Positions 43,278 through 51,504 of a DNA stretch of 64,000 nucleotides are shown here, piece after piece (position 1 is the first letter of the stretch; the number at the start of each line of letters is the position of its first letter). The DNA is from Actinacidiphila rubida (GTDB lineage: Bacteria; Actinomycetota; Actinomycetes; Streptomycetales; Streptomycetaceae), in NCBI RefSeq assembly GCF_900110255.1, contig NZ_FODD01000029.1, forward strand, positions 1 to 64,000. Reading direction: 5' to 3'. A program made the position numbers and the translations under genes. Under the pieces are notes generated by a model. The model had not been told where the DNA came from, searched no databases, and saw only the letters and a list, made by a program, of their open reading frames with translations.

Positions 43278-45980
43278 TCAGCCGACCGGCCGGCCCGCCC
43301 CGGAGGCCGCGGCCGGTGCCGCGGGACGCGGCACCAGCGCCGCGATCTCGGCGAGGGCCCGGTCGGCGAGGCCGTCGGCGCCGCAGCGCCGGGCGGCGGT
43401 CAGGCCGCGGTCCAGCTCGGCGGCGGCCGCCGTGCCGGCGCCCGCGCGGCGCAGCGCGGTGCCGTGGGCGACCAGGGCGCAGGCCAGCTGGTAGGCCGAG
43501 GGCGAGCCGGAGAGCCGGTCCACCGCCTCGGCCAGCAGCTTCAGCGCCTCGTCGTTGTCGTCCACCACCTCGGCGGCCACCCGCAGCGCGTGCCCGATCG
43601 CGGAGTCGGCACCGAACTGCCGGGCGCGGGTCACCGCGTCCAGCGCCGTCTCCCTGGCGCGCAGGGGCGCGTCGTGCGCCTCGGCGAGCGCCAGGTCGAG
43701 CTGCCACGGGCACCAGGCGGGGTTGCGCATCCCGCGGGGGTCGAGCCGCCGGCCCACCGAGGACAGCACGGCCGCCGCCTCCCGGTGCAACCCGCGGGCG
43801 AGCAGCAGCTCGCCGTGCACGGCCTGCGCGTCGGGGAACGTGACGGCGGCCGGGAACGGCTCGCGGAAGGCGTACTCGGCGGCCAGCGCGGTCGCCTCGT
43901 CGACGCGTCCGCGGGCCAGCAGGATCTCGATGAGCACCGCGACCGAGTACCACTGCACCGGGGTGCCCCGGCCGACGCGCTCGGCCAGCCGGAGCCCGTC
44001 GCGAGCCAGTTCCTCGGCCTCCGCGAGCCGCCCGCCGCGGTAGCGGACGTAGCCGAGCAGGAGATAGCCGAACGACAGGTGCGCGCCGCGCCAGCCCTGG
44101 CGCTCGAAGTCGGCGATGCCGGTCGCGAACAGCTCCTCGGCGCGGTCCGGCCGGTCGCTGTACATGTACGTCATGGCGACCAGCACCGGCACCTCGAAGC
44201 CGCGCCCGTCGACGGCCCACGGCAGTCCGCCCTCCAGGGCGCGGCCGGCGTGCCGCAGCACCGTCGAGGTGTGCTCGCCGCGCAGCGTGGCGTCCCAGGC
44301 GCGCAGGCCGATGATGTAGCGCTCGGTGAGGTCGCGGCCGGTGAGCCGGTCCGCGAGGCGGGTCAGCCGCCGGGAGCGGCTGGGCGAGTCGGGCTCGTCG
44401 GCGCGGAACGCGTCCCACATGAACTGCTCGGACTGCATGCGCAGCCGGGTGCGCGCGCTGGTCGCGGTGCGCGCGGCGTGACCCACGACCTCCGCGGCCT
44501 CGCTGAGCCGGTCGCTGTGGGCGAGCGACTGCGAGAGCCGGAAGTGGATGTCGTCGCGCAGCTCCGGGTCGTCGATCGGCTCCTCCAGCGCGGCGCGCAG
44601 GTGGTTGACCGTCGTGGACGGTTCGAGCAGCTGGGAGCAGCAGCCCAACTCGTAGAGCACCGCGGCGCGTTGGTTCGCCGGGGGCGGTTCCCGCAGGGCC
44701 CGGGCCAGGTGGCTGCGGGCCGCCTCGGGGGCTCCGGCACGGAGCATCTCCCCGGCGGCCGCGCGGAGTTGGTGGACCACCGCGGGGTCGCCCTCGGGGT
44801 GGGTCTCCAGCAGGTGCCGGGCCGCGGCGCCCGGGCCCAGCCCGGCGTCGACGACCGCCCACGCGGCCTGCCCGTGCAGGGCCACCCGCACGGCGTCGGG
44901 GATCGCGCGGTAGACCGCGGTGGCGATCAGCGGGTGGACGAACTCCAGCGTGCGGCTGCCGGTGAGGATGCGGGCCTCGCGCAGCCGGTCGGCGCAGTCG
45001 GCGGCGGCCTCGCGGCCGAGGCCGGCGACCGTGGCGGCCAGCGCGGGCTGGATCTCGGTGCCCAGCACGGCCGCGGCCCACGCCAGCCGGACGGTCGCGG
45101 GGCCGAGCCGTTCCAGCCGGGCGATGAGGCCGGTGCCCTTGACCGCGGCGGCGAGGTCCCTGAGCAGCGGGGCGCTCGTGGCGTCGGGCGGCAGTCCCCG
45201 GTCGTGCACCTTGGCGGTCAGCTCGACGGCCTCGAAGGGGTTGCCGGAGGTGACCGCCCAGCTCTCCCGGCAGAACGCCTCGTCGGCGTGCTCCCCGAGG
45301 GTCTGCCGGACCAGCCGCCCGATGGCGGCCTCGGTCAGCGGTTCCAGGCCGATGGGGCGGTGCCCGGCGCGTCCGGGCAGGCCGCGGAACGCGTCGGCGC
45401 CCGCGGGGAGTTCGTCGGGCCGGTAGGCGACGACGATCAGCAGGTCCAGCTCGTCGGCCCGCGGGGCGAACGCGGCGAGCCAGCTCAGCGACTGCGGGTC
45501 GGCCCAGTGGGCGTCGTCCAGCACCAGGACGGCCGGGGCGAGGTGCACGGCGAGGTGGGTCAGCACCCAGTCCAGGCCGTCCCGCAGGCCCTGCGGGTCG
45601 GGAGGCGGGCCCTCGGCGGTGCACAGTCCGAGAGCGGGTCCGACGATGCCGTACCAACTGCCCAGCGTCTCGCGCACTTCGGCGTCGGTGCCGCCGGCCA
45701 GGCGCGGTTGCAGGAGCTGTCGGGCGACGTGGAAGGCGACCTGCTGCTCCTGCTCGCCGCCGCGGGCGGAGAGCACCGTGCAGCGGCGGGCGGCGGCCCG
45801 GGCGCGGACCTCCTTGAGGAGCGTGGTCTTGCCCAGTCCGGCGGGTCCGGCGATGGCCAGCAGTCCGCCGTGGGAGGGACCGCCGGCACCGGTGAGGGCG
45901 GCGAGCGCGTCGTCGACGGCGGCGAGTTCCGCCTCGCGCTCCAGCAGCGCCCGCCGGTCGCGCGAGTCGCTCTCCGTCAT
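43278..45980 (-). CDS. LAL/MalT-type AAA ATPase lacking the LuxR HTH
   Basis: A 900-aa protein with the N-terminal ATPase of large LuxR (LAL) regulators: EREAELAAVDDAL, Walker A AGPAGLGKTTLLK (K51), Walker B LVLDDAHWADP, then TPR-like helical repeats (about residues 340-860). It ends EIAALVPRPAAPAAASGAGRPVG with no C-terminal LuxR-type HTH, and none is visible in the other frames immediately downstream. It may be a signalling ATPase or a regulator that lost its DNA-binding domain. The ATG at 45980 has weak ribosome context; the long in-frame upstream extension is not supported. Confidence 0.85.
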   Translation of the reverse strand: MTESDSRDRRALLEREAELAAVDDALAALTGAGGPSHGGLLAIAGPAGLGKTTLLKEVRARAAARRCTVLSARGGEQEQQVAFHVARQLLQPRLAGGTDAEVRETLGSWYGIVGPALGLCTAEGPPPDPQGLRDGLDWVLTHLAVHLAPAVLVLDDAHWADPQSLSWLAAFAPRADELDLLIVVAYRPDELPAGADAFRGLPGRAGHRPIGLEPLTEAAIGRLVRQTLGEHADEAFCRESWAVTSGNPFEAVELTAKVHDRGLPPDATSAPLLRDLAAAVKGTGLIARLERLGPATVRLAWAAAVLGTEIQPALAATVAGLGREAAADCADRLREARILTGSRTLEFVHPLIATAVYRAIPDAVRVALHGQAAWAVVDAGLGPGAAARHLLETHPEGDPAVVHQLRAAAGEMLRAGAPEAARSHLARALREPPPANQRAAVLYELGCCSQLLEPSTTVNHLRAALEEPIDDPELRDDIHFRLSQSLAHSDRLSEAAEVVGHAARTATSARTRLRMQSEQFMWDAFRADEPDSPSRSRRLTRLADRLTGRDLTERYIIGLRAWDATLRGEHTSTVLRHAGRALEGGLPWAVDGRGFEVPVLVAMTYMYSDRPDRAEELFATGIADFERQGWRGAHLSFGYLLLGYVRYRGGRLAEAEELARDGLRLAERVGRGTPVQWYSVAVLIEILLARGRVDEATALAAEYAFREPFPAAVTFPDAQAVHGELLLARGLHREAAAVLSSVGRRLDPRGMRNPAWCPWQLDLALAEAHDAPLRARETALDAVTRARQFGADSAIGHALRVAAEVVDDNDEALKLLAEAVDRLSGSPSAYQLACALVAHGTALRRAGAGTAAAAELDRGLTAARRCGADGLADRALAEIAALVPRPAAPAAASGAGRPVG

Positions 45981-46266
45981 GCTCCACCCCCTGCCGGCGG
46001 CCGGCGCGTGCGCCCCGCGCACGCCGTACCGCACGGACATCTGTCCGGTGGCCTCACAGCGTACGCCGTCGGGTGCGGCGTGTAAGGGTGAACAGCCGGG
46101 CCGGTTCGCCCCCTGGCAGCAAGGCGAGCCGCCCGGCTCGGTCCCCGAGCCTCCCACCGTGCACACGTCTCCCACCACCGCGCCCCCACCCCCTTCCCCC
46201 CATGCGCCCCTCGTGCGCCCCCGGGAAGGGGCGGGGAGGGCCAACCGCCTGTGACGAGGGGCCGGT
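45981..46266. other. 286-bp intergenic region upstream of the LAL-like gene
   Basis: Very GC-rich spacer between the CGNR gene end and the LAL-like gene start, both on the minus strand. It includes C-rich tracts around 46185-46210. It should contain the promoter of the LAL-like gene, but no clear element was identified. Confidence 0.4.
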
Positions 46267-46881
46267 TCAGTCACCGGAGGGGGCACGGTGCCGCGCGTGG
46301 TGCCGGGCCACGCGCGCCCGGTTGCCGCACGAGGGCTTGCACCACTCCTGCCGCGGGTGGTCCTGCACGAAGTAGCGCACGCACCGCGGCGCCGGGCAGG
46401 CGCGGAGGCGGTCGCGATCGGGGCCGGACAGGAAACCCATGGCCGCCTGAGCGAGGGCCGCGGCCAGCCGTTCCCCCGGGTCCGGGGTGCCGACGACCGC
46501 GAACCCGGCCACGGCCGGGCCTTCGGACGGCCAGTCGAGCCGCGGCACCAACGGCACCCGCCCTGCCGCCTCGTTGAGTCGGCGCAACGCCGACTCCGCG
46601 TCCGGCAGCCGCCCCGCGTCGGCCGGACTGGGCGGCCCCGGCAGCACCGCGCGGGCGAACAGCGCGCGGACCGCGGTCCGCACGCCGACGACGGCGGCGA
46701 GCGCGGCCGCGTCCGCCTGGTACCCGTCGTCCGTCCCGCCCCCTTCGGGCACGAGACCGGCCGCGTGCTCGCGCACCCACCGGGTGAGCCCGGCGGGCTC
46801 CGCCAGGTCGTCGGCGACGCCGCCGTGCCCGTCGTGCCGGATGGTGACCGCGAGGGCCAGTGCGAGATGATCAGCGTGCAT
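46267..46881 (-). CDS. CGNR zinc-finger regulator (ABATE domain)
   Basis: A 204-aa protein with an N-terminal ABATE-type region and a C-terminal CGNR zinc finger: CPAPRCVRYFVQDHPRQEWC then the CGNR motif KPSCGNRARVARHH. Such proteins are probable transcriptional regulators. The start ATG at 46881 has no ribosome site. A TACCAT -10-like box sits 6 nt upstream, which suggests leaderless transcription. A palindrome lies between this gene and the divergent PNPOx-like gene (46886-46912). Confidence 0.9.
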   Translation of the reverse strand: MHADHLALALAVTIRHDGHGGVADDLAEPAGLTRWVREHAAGLVPEGGGTDDGYQADAAALAAVVGVRTAVRALFARAVLPGPPSPADAGRLPDAESALRRLNEAAGRVPLVPRLDWPSEGPAVAGFAVVGTPDPGERLAAALAQAAMGFLSGPDRDRLRACPAPRCVRYFVQDHPRQEWCKPSCGNRARVARHHARHRAPSGD

Positions 46882-46885
46882 GGGC

Positions 46886-46912
46886 TAATGGTATCGTCGC
46901 CGCACACCATTA
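46886..46912. promoter_or_regulatory. Candidate CGNR operator/promoter between divergent genes
   Basis: TAATGGT (46886-46892) and ACCATTA (46906-46912) form an inverted repeat with 13-bp spacing in the 49-bp gap between the divergent CGNR and PNPOx-like genes. On the minus strand TACCAT (complement of 46889-46894) would be a -10 box for the CGNR gene. The site overlaps both presumed promoters, as expected for an autoregulated repressor; the binding protein is inferred. Confidence 0.6.
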
Positions 46913-46930
46913 ACACTGAGGGGGGTACAC

Positions 46931-47584
46931 GTGTCCGACCTCCGCGAACTCCTGCGCGGCATCGAGGTGTTCCCGGGCGAGCTGCCGGTGTTCGACCTCA
47001 CCGGTCTCCCGGCCGACCCGCACGAGCTGTTCACCGACTGGCTGCGGGACGCCGTACGGCAGGGGGTGCGCGAGCCGCACGCGATGACCCTGTCCACCGT
47101 GGGGTCCGACGGCCTCCCGTCCGCCCGGGTGCTGATCCTGAAGAACCTCTCGCCCGACGGCTGGCAGTTCGCGTCCAGCTCGGCAAGCCGCAAGGGGCGC
47201 GACCTGGCGGCCCGCCCGGCCGCCGCCCTCACCTTCTACTGGCCGCAACTCGGCCGCCAGGTGCGCGTCACCGGGGACGTCGCACCCGCGGCCGCCGCGG
47301 ACTCCGCGGCCGACTTCCTGGCCCGCTCCCCCGGCGCGCGCGCCGAGGCACTCCTGGACCGGCAGAGCCGGCCCCTGTCCGGCCTCGCCGAGCGGGACGC
47401 CGCCGTCGCCGCGTCCGCCGCCCGGATGGCCGGCGAACCGGGCGCCGTCGCCCCGCACTGGACGCTGTACACGCTGCGCGCGCACGGCGTCGAGTTCTGG
47501 CAGGGCGACCGCGAACGCCGCCACACCCGCGTCGAGTTCACCCGCGGCCAGGCCGGCTGGGACCGGGGGCTGCTGTGGCCGTGA
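46931..47584 (+). CDS. Pyridoxamine 5'-phosphate oxidase-like flavoprotein
   Basis: A 217-aa protein with the PdxH/PNPOx fold: EPHAMTLSTVGSDGLPSARVLILKNLSPDGWQFASSSASRKGRDLAA (FMN binding) and a C-terminal WTLYTLRAHGVEFWQGDRERRHTRVEF. The motifs match PNPOx, but a PdxH role in PLP synthesis is not proven; it may be a specialised FMN or F420 enzyme. The GTG at 46931 has GGGGGG upstream. The stop overlaps the next gene (GTGA). Confidence 0.88.
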   Translation: MSDLRELLRGIEVFPGELPVFDLTGLPADPHELFTDWLRDAVRQGVREPHAMTLSTVGSDGLPSARVLILKNLSPDGWQFASSSASRKGRDLAARPAAALTFYWPQLGRQVRVTGDVAPAAAADSAADFLARSPGARAEALLDRQSRPLSGLAERDAAVAASAARMAGEPGAVAPHWTLYTLRAHGVEFWQGDRERRHTRVEFTRGQAGWDRGLLWP

Positions 47585-48276
47585 CCTCCACCGATCCCAC
47601 GGTGCTGCAACACGCCCTCGCCGCGGGGCGGGACCGGCTGCGCGCGCTGCTGCCCGGGCTCACCGAGGAGGCCGTGCGGGGCCCGAGCCCGCTGCCGGGC
47701 TGGACGCGCGGCCATGTCCTCAGCCACATCGAGGGGGTGGGCCTGGCCCTGGCACGGCAGGCCCGGTACGCCCGCCGCGGCCGGCTCATCGACGTGTACG
47801 ACGGCGGGCGGCCGGCCCGCGACGCCGCGATCGAGGCCGGACACCGGCGCAGCGCGCCGCAGTTCGCGACGGCGCTGGCGGACGCACTGGACGAGGTCGA
47901 GGCGTCCTGGGCGGAGGTCGGCCCCGACGACTGGGGGCGGCCCGTGCGCTACCGGGACGGCGTCCTGCTCGACGCCGGCCTCGCCTGGTGGCGGGAACTG
48001 GAGATCCACAGCGTGGACCTGGACCTGGGCCGCACGTTCGGGGACTGGTCGCCGGAGTTCTGCGCCCACGCCGCGGAGTTCCTCGCGGCCCGGGTCCCCG
48101 ACGGGGTGCGGCTGACGCTGACGCCCACCGACGGCGGCCAGGACTTCGCGCACGGCAGCGGCACGCCCGTGGAGGTGAGCGGCGGGCTGCCCGATCTGGT
48201 GGCGTGGCTCGCGGGGCGGCTCCCGTCGCCGCCGCTGACCGGCGACCCGCTCCCCCGGCTCGGCCCCTGGCCGTAA
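47581..48276 (+). CDS. Mycothiol-dependent maleylpyruvate isomerase-family protein (DinB/MDMPI)
   Basis: A 231-aa DinB-like protein of the MDMPI family. LPGWTRGHVLSHIEGVGLAL carries metal-binding histidines (H45, H49), and WWRELEIHSVDLDLG provides the other ligands. MDMPI proteins often use mycothiol, an actinobacterial thiol, for isomerisation or conjugation. It is translationally coupled to the PNPOx-like gene (GTGA overlap), suggesting a shared detoxification or catabolic step. The substrate is unknown. Confidence 0.88.
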   Translation: MTSTDPTVLQHALAAGRDRLRALLPGLTEEAVRGPSPLPGWTRGHVLSHIEGVGLALARQARYARRGRLIDVYDGGRPARDAAIEAGHRRSAPQFATALADALDEVEASWAEVGPDDWGRPVRYRDGVLLDAGLAWWRELEIHSVDLDLGRTFGDWSPEFCAHAAEFLAARVPDGVRLTLTPTDGGQDFAHGSGTPVEVSGGLPDLVAWLAGRLPSPPLTGDPLPRLGPWP

Positions 48277-48355
48277 CCGGCCCTCCGAAGACGGGAGTTC
48301 ACCGGCCCCGGAAGACTCACGGGCGGGTGCCCGCGGCGCGCGAGCGCGAAAAAAC

Positions 48356-48406
48356 GACCGCGGTCGCGGCGGTGGCACGGCCGGTGCCACCGCCGCGACC
48401 GCGGTC
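48356..48406 (-). terminator. 23-bp perfect-stem terminator with T-tract for DUF397 gene
   Basis: A 23-bp perfect stem (48356-48378 with 48384-48406, 5-nt loop). On the minus strand it is followed by GTTTTTTC (the plus-strand AAAAAA at 48349-48354), so it is a classic rho-independent terminator for the DUF397 gene. On the plus strand it also ends the MDMPI transcript. Confidence 0.93.
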
Positions 48407-48411
48407 CTCGG

Positions 48412-48651
48412 TCAGGTGAGGTCGAACTCGCCGTCGCGCGCGCCCAGGACGAAGGCGCGCCACTCGGCGGGCGTGAAGATGAGAGCCGGACCGTCGGGGC
48501 TGCGGCCGTCGCGCATGGCGATGTACCCCTCGACGAAGGCGATCTGGACGTCACCCGAACCCTGGCTGCTGGACAGCCAGTCCGCGCCCGTCAGATCGAC
48601 CTGCGGCTTCTTCCCGTTGGCCAACGGCTGTCCGATCGTGCTTTCGGCCAC
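48412..48651 (-). CDS. DUF397 protein
   Basis: A 79-aa DUF397 protein (WLSSSQGSGDVQIAFVEGYIAMRDGRSPDGPALIFTPAEWRAFVLGARDGEFDL), the full family signature. In Streptomyces such small proteins usually accompany an XRE-family regulator (as in the WhiJ-like pairs); no such partner is adjacent here, so it is an orphan. An upstream ribosome-like GGAGGAGAA precedes ATG 48651. Confidence 0.93.
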   Translation of the reverse strand: MAESTIGQPLANGKKPQVDLTGADWLSSSQGSGDVQIAFVEGYIAMRDGRSPDGPALIFTPAEWRAFVLGARDGEFDLT

Positions 48652-48772
48652 GTCCGTTCTCCTCCCACGTCGACATCCTCACCCAGCCTATCCGCCGGGG
48701 ACGCCGGGGACGCAACATGCGCGAAGCCGCCCGCCACACCGCTCTTTGGGGTAGGGACGACCGGCGTCGGGC

Positions 48773-48806
48773 TGACGGTCTCGTTTCTGTACCTACTAGT
48801 ATGTAC
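48773..48806 (+). promoter_or_regulatory. TetR promoter and operator
   Basis: A -35-like TGACGG (48773-48778) lies 18 bp from a -10 TAGTAT (48797-48802). The -10 is inside an 18-bp near-perfect palindrome GTACCTACTAGTATGTAC (48789-48806; one mismatched pair). This is the expected geometry of TetR autorepression. Transcription would start near 48809, leaving a leader of only ~7 nt before ATG 48816. Confidence 0.75.
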
Positions 48807-48815
48807 ACTCCCGGC

Positions 48816-49379
48816 ATGGACACCGTGGAACGCCTGATCGCCAGCACGCAGGAGCTCCTGTGGGAGCGCGGCTACGTCGGCACCAGCCCGAAGGCCATCC
48901 AGGAACGGGCGGGCGCGGGCCAGGGCAGCATGTACCACCACTTCCGCGGCAAGCCGGACCTCGCGGTCACCGCGATGCGGCGCAGCGCGGCGGAACTGCG
49001 GGCCCAGGCCGACGCGGTGCTGGGCGAGGGCGACTCGGCCGTGGCCCGGCTGGGCGGCTACCTGGAGCGCGAGCGCGACCCGCTGCGCGGCTGCCGGGTC
49101 GGCCGGATGGCCATGGACCCGGAGGTGATCGGCAGCGAGGAACTGCGCCGGCCCGTCGACGAGACCTTCACGTGGCTGCGCGACCGTCTCGCCGGCATCG
49201 TCGCCGAGGGTGTCGCGACCGGTGAACTGTCCGCGGAGCTCGACCCGTCCGACACCGCCGCCGCGGTCGCCGCGGTCGTCCAGGGCGGTTACGTCCTCGC
49301 ACGGGCCGCCGGCTCGCGCGAGCCGTTCGACCGCGCGGTGCGCGGCGCGGCCGCACTGCTGGCCGCCGCCCGGGCCTGA
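48816..49379 (+). CDS. TetR-family transcriptional regulator
   Basis: A 187-aa TetR repressor. The HTH (GYVGTSPKAIQERAGAGQGSMYHHFRGKPDL) is at residues ~22-52, followed by an all-helical ligand domain. ATG 48816 (MDTVERL) is preferred over ATG 48801, which lies inside the operator. The gene precedes DUF4865, a small protein and a phosphotriesterase-like gene, which are its likely targets. Confidence 0.92.
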   Translation: MDTVERLIASTQELLWERGYVGTSPKAIQERAGAGQGSMYHHFRGKPDLAVTAMRRSAAELRAQADAVLGEGDSAVARLGGYLERERDPLRGCRVGRMAMDPEVIGSEELRRPVDETFTWLRDRLAGIVAEGVATGELSAELDPSDTAAAVAAVVQGGYVLARAAGSREPFDRAVRGAAALLAAARA

Positions 49380-49491
49380 ACCGTCCGCTCCCGTAGCGCG
49401 CCGCGCCGCCGGGAACGCACGCCGAACGACCCAGCGCTGCCCGGCCGTTGGGCCGCGGCGGCACCGAACGACGCCCTGAGGGAGTCCGCTC

Positions 49492-50079
49492 GTGCACGCC
49501 ATGAACTACCGCATCACCCTGCCCGCCGACTACGACATGGGGATCGTCCACCGGCGCGTGGCCGCCAAGGGTCATCTCCTGGACGGCTTCCCGGGGCTCG
49601 GCCTGAAGGCGTACCTCGTGCGCGAGCGCGGCACGGACGGCTCGCCGGTCAACGAGTACGCCCCTTTCTATCTGTGGAACACCCCCGAGGGCATGAACAG
49701 CTTCCTGTGGGGCCCGGGATTCCAGGGCCTCGTCGCGGACTTCGGCCGTCCCACGGTCGAGCACTGGGCCGGGCTCGCCTTCGAGCGCGGCGCGGCGGTC
49801 GGCGCCGTGCCCCTCTCCGCGTCCCGGCGGGTCCACCGCCTGGACCCCGCGGCCGATCCGGCGCCGGTGCTCGCCGACGAGGTGAGGGCCCTCGCCGAAC
49901 AGGCCGCCGCTCCGGGCGTGCACAGCGCCGCGCTGGCCGTCGACCCGCGGCACTGGGAGGTGGTGCGGTTCACGCTGTGGCAGGACACGGCGCCACCGGA
50001 ACCGGGCACCGACCGCTACCGGGTGCTGCACCTGTCCCGTCCCGGACTGGACGCCCTGCCAGCGGGACGGCAGTGGTGA
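49492..50079 (+). CDS. DUF4865 family protein
   Basis: A 195-aa protein matching DUF4865: MNYRITLPADYDMGIVHRRV, GLKAYLVRE, YAPFYLWNTPEGMNSFLWGPGFQGL and a C-terminal VRFTLWQDT. Function unknown; it is often found beside TetR regulators. GTG 49492 has GGAG 7 nt upstream; ATG 49501 is the alternative. It lies 112 bp after the tetR gene. Confidence 0.88.
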   Translation: MHAMNYRITLPADYDMGIVHRRVAAKGHLLDGFPGLGLKAYLVRERGTDGSPVNEYAPFYLWNTPEGMNSFLWGPGFQGLVADFGRPTVEHWAGLAFERGAAVGAVPLSASRRVHRLDPAADPAPVLADEVRALAEQAAAPGVHSAALAVDPRHWEVVRFTLWQDTAPPEPGTDRYRVLHLSRPGLDALPAGRQW

Positions 50080-50147
50080 CGGAGCGGAGGGCGGCGAGAG
50101 GGCCGTCGGACGGGGACGAGCGGACAGCGGCGGAAGGACGGACGGGC

Positions 50148-50435
50148 ATGAACGCGGGGGCAGCGGTGGACTGGCCGCACACGGCGCACGGGCAGGCGGG
50201 CGCGGACGGTCCGCCGCCGGTGGACGGAGCGGCGATGGACACGGCGGCGATGGACACGGCGCCGTCGGACCGCGCGGCGGGGTACCGGTTGGTGATGGTG
50301 CACCTGGACCCCTACACCGGTGCGCCCAGGGCACTCGCCGGGCTGCGGGTGGCCTCGGCGGTCTTCGAGGACGCGGGCGTCGACCCGCGGCAGGACACGG
50401 CGCTGCACGGCTCCTCCGCCGAGGTGACCGGATGA
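50148..50435 (+). CDS. Small protein of unknown function, coupled to phosphotriesterase-like gene
   Basis: A 95-aa protein. The N-half is low-complexity (PPPVDGAAMDTAAMDTAPS) and the C-half looks structured (GYRLVMVHLDPYTGAPRALAGLRVASAVFEDAGVDPRQD). GGAAGGACGG precedes ATG 50148. It overlaps the next gene by 4 bp (ATGA), which supports its being translated. No family is recognised. Confidence 0.6.
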   Translation: MNAGAAVDWPHTAHGQAGADGPPPVDGAAMDTAAMDTAPSDRAAGYRLVMVHLDPYTGAPRALAGLRVASAVFEDAGVDPRQDTALHGSSAEVTG

Positions 50436-51379
50436 CCGCCGTCCGCACGGTCCTGGGCGACATCGACCCCGGCGCGCTGGGCGTGTGCGACGCGCACGAC
50501 CATCTGTTCATCGCCGTGCCCGCGCTGGCCGGCCAGGAACTGGACGATCCGGCGGCCGCACGCGACGAACTCGCCGCGTTCGGGGAGCTGGGCGGCGCCG
50601 CACTCGTCCAGTGGACGCCGTTCGGTCTGGGCCGGATGGCCGCCGAACTGCCCGCGGTGTCCCGCGCGTCCGGGGTCCACGTCGTCGCCGCCACCGGACT
50701 GCACCAGGCCGTGCACTACGACCCGGCGCTGAGGGCCCGGCTGGACGCGCTCGGCGAGCACGGGCTGGCGGCGCTCTTCGTCTCCGAGCTGACCGAGGGG
50801 CTGATCGACGGTGACGACCCGGCGGGCCCCCGCGGCCGGGCCAGGGCCGGGATGATCAAGGTCGCCGGCATGTTCCACGGCCTGGACACCCGCACCCGCC
50901 GCGTGATGGCGGCGGCGGCCGAGGCCCACCACGCGACCGGCGCGCCGATCGGCATCCACCACGAAACGGGCACCGCAGCGATGGACGTCCTCACGCTGCT
51001 GCACGAGGAGTTGGGGGTGCCCGCGGCGAGCATCCTGCTCGGCCACCTCAACCGCTTCCCCGATCCGGGCCTGCACCGCGAACTCGCCGCCTCCGGCGCC
51101 TTCCTGGCGTTCGACGGTCCGTCGCGGGCCCACCACGCCACCGACTGGCGGCTGCTGACGTGCCTGGAGGAGCTGGCGGCGGCCGGCCACACCGGCCGGC
51201 TGCTTCTCGGCGGGGACACCACGTCGGCGTCCGGCCGGGCGGCCACCGGCGGCGGTCCCGGACTCCCCTACCTGCTACGGGTGTTGCGGCCGAGGATCAC
51301 CGCCGCGCTCGGCGCCGAGGCCGCTCGGGCGGTCTTCGTGGACAACCCGGCCCGGGCGTTCGCCGTCGACTGGCGGTAG
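50432..51379 (+). CDS. Phosphotriesterase-family metal-dependent hydrolase
   Basis: A 315-aa amidohydrolase-fold protein of the phosphotriesterase family. Metal ligands are visible: AHDHLF (H22, H24), GMIKVAG (bridging lysine), GIHHETG, GHLNRFPD and GGDTT (Asp). Natural substrates may be lactones or organophosphates. It is the end of a coupled unit with the 95-aa protein and is followed by a 13-bp hairpin. Confidence 0.9.
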   Translation: MTAVRTVLGDIDPGALGVCDAHDHLFIAVPALAGQELDDPAAARDELAAFGELGGAALVQWTPFGLGRMAAELPAVSRASGVHVVAATGLHQAVHYDPALRARLDALGEHGLAALFVSELTEGLIDGDDPAGPRGRARAGMIKVAGMFHGLDTRTRRVMAAAAEAHHATGAPIGIHHETGTAAMDVLTLLHEELGVPAASILLGHLNRFPDPGLHRELAASGAFLAFDGPSRAHHATDWRLLTCLEELAAAGHTGRLLLGGDTTSASGRAATGGGPGLPYLLRVLRPRITAALGAEAARAVFVDNPARAFAVDWR

Positions 51380-51397
51380 CCGCACGGGCCCGGGGGC

Positions 51398-51428
51398 CCG
51401 GACCGCCGCCACGGGGGCGGCGGTCCGG
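51398..51428 (+). terminator. 13-bp stem terminator after phosphotriesterase-like gene
   Basis: Perfect 13-bp arms (51398-51410 with 51416-51428), loop ACGGG, begin 19 nt after the stop codon. No T-tract. Confidence 0.8.
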
Positions 51429-51504
51429 TGTGCCGGGGCCGGATCTGGGGCGGCGGCGCGGGAATCCGCTCGCCGCCGCCCGCCGGGCCGCCTACGGTGG
51501 CCCC

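Noticed and set aside
43153..45987. 944-aa minus-strand frame over the LAL-like gene
   Set aside because: Out-of-frame shadow of the LAL-like gene; Arg/Pro-rich with no domains.
48412..48651. A DUF397/XRE toxin-like or WhiJ-like pair
   Set aside because: The usual XRE partner gene is not adjacent, so the DUF397 gene is treated as an orphan.
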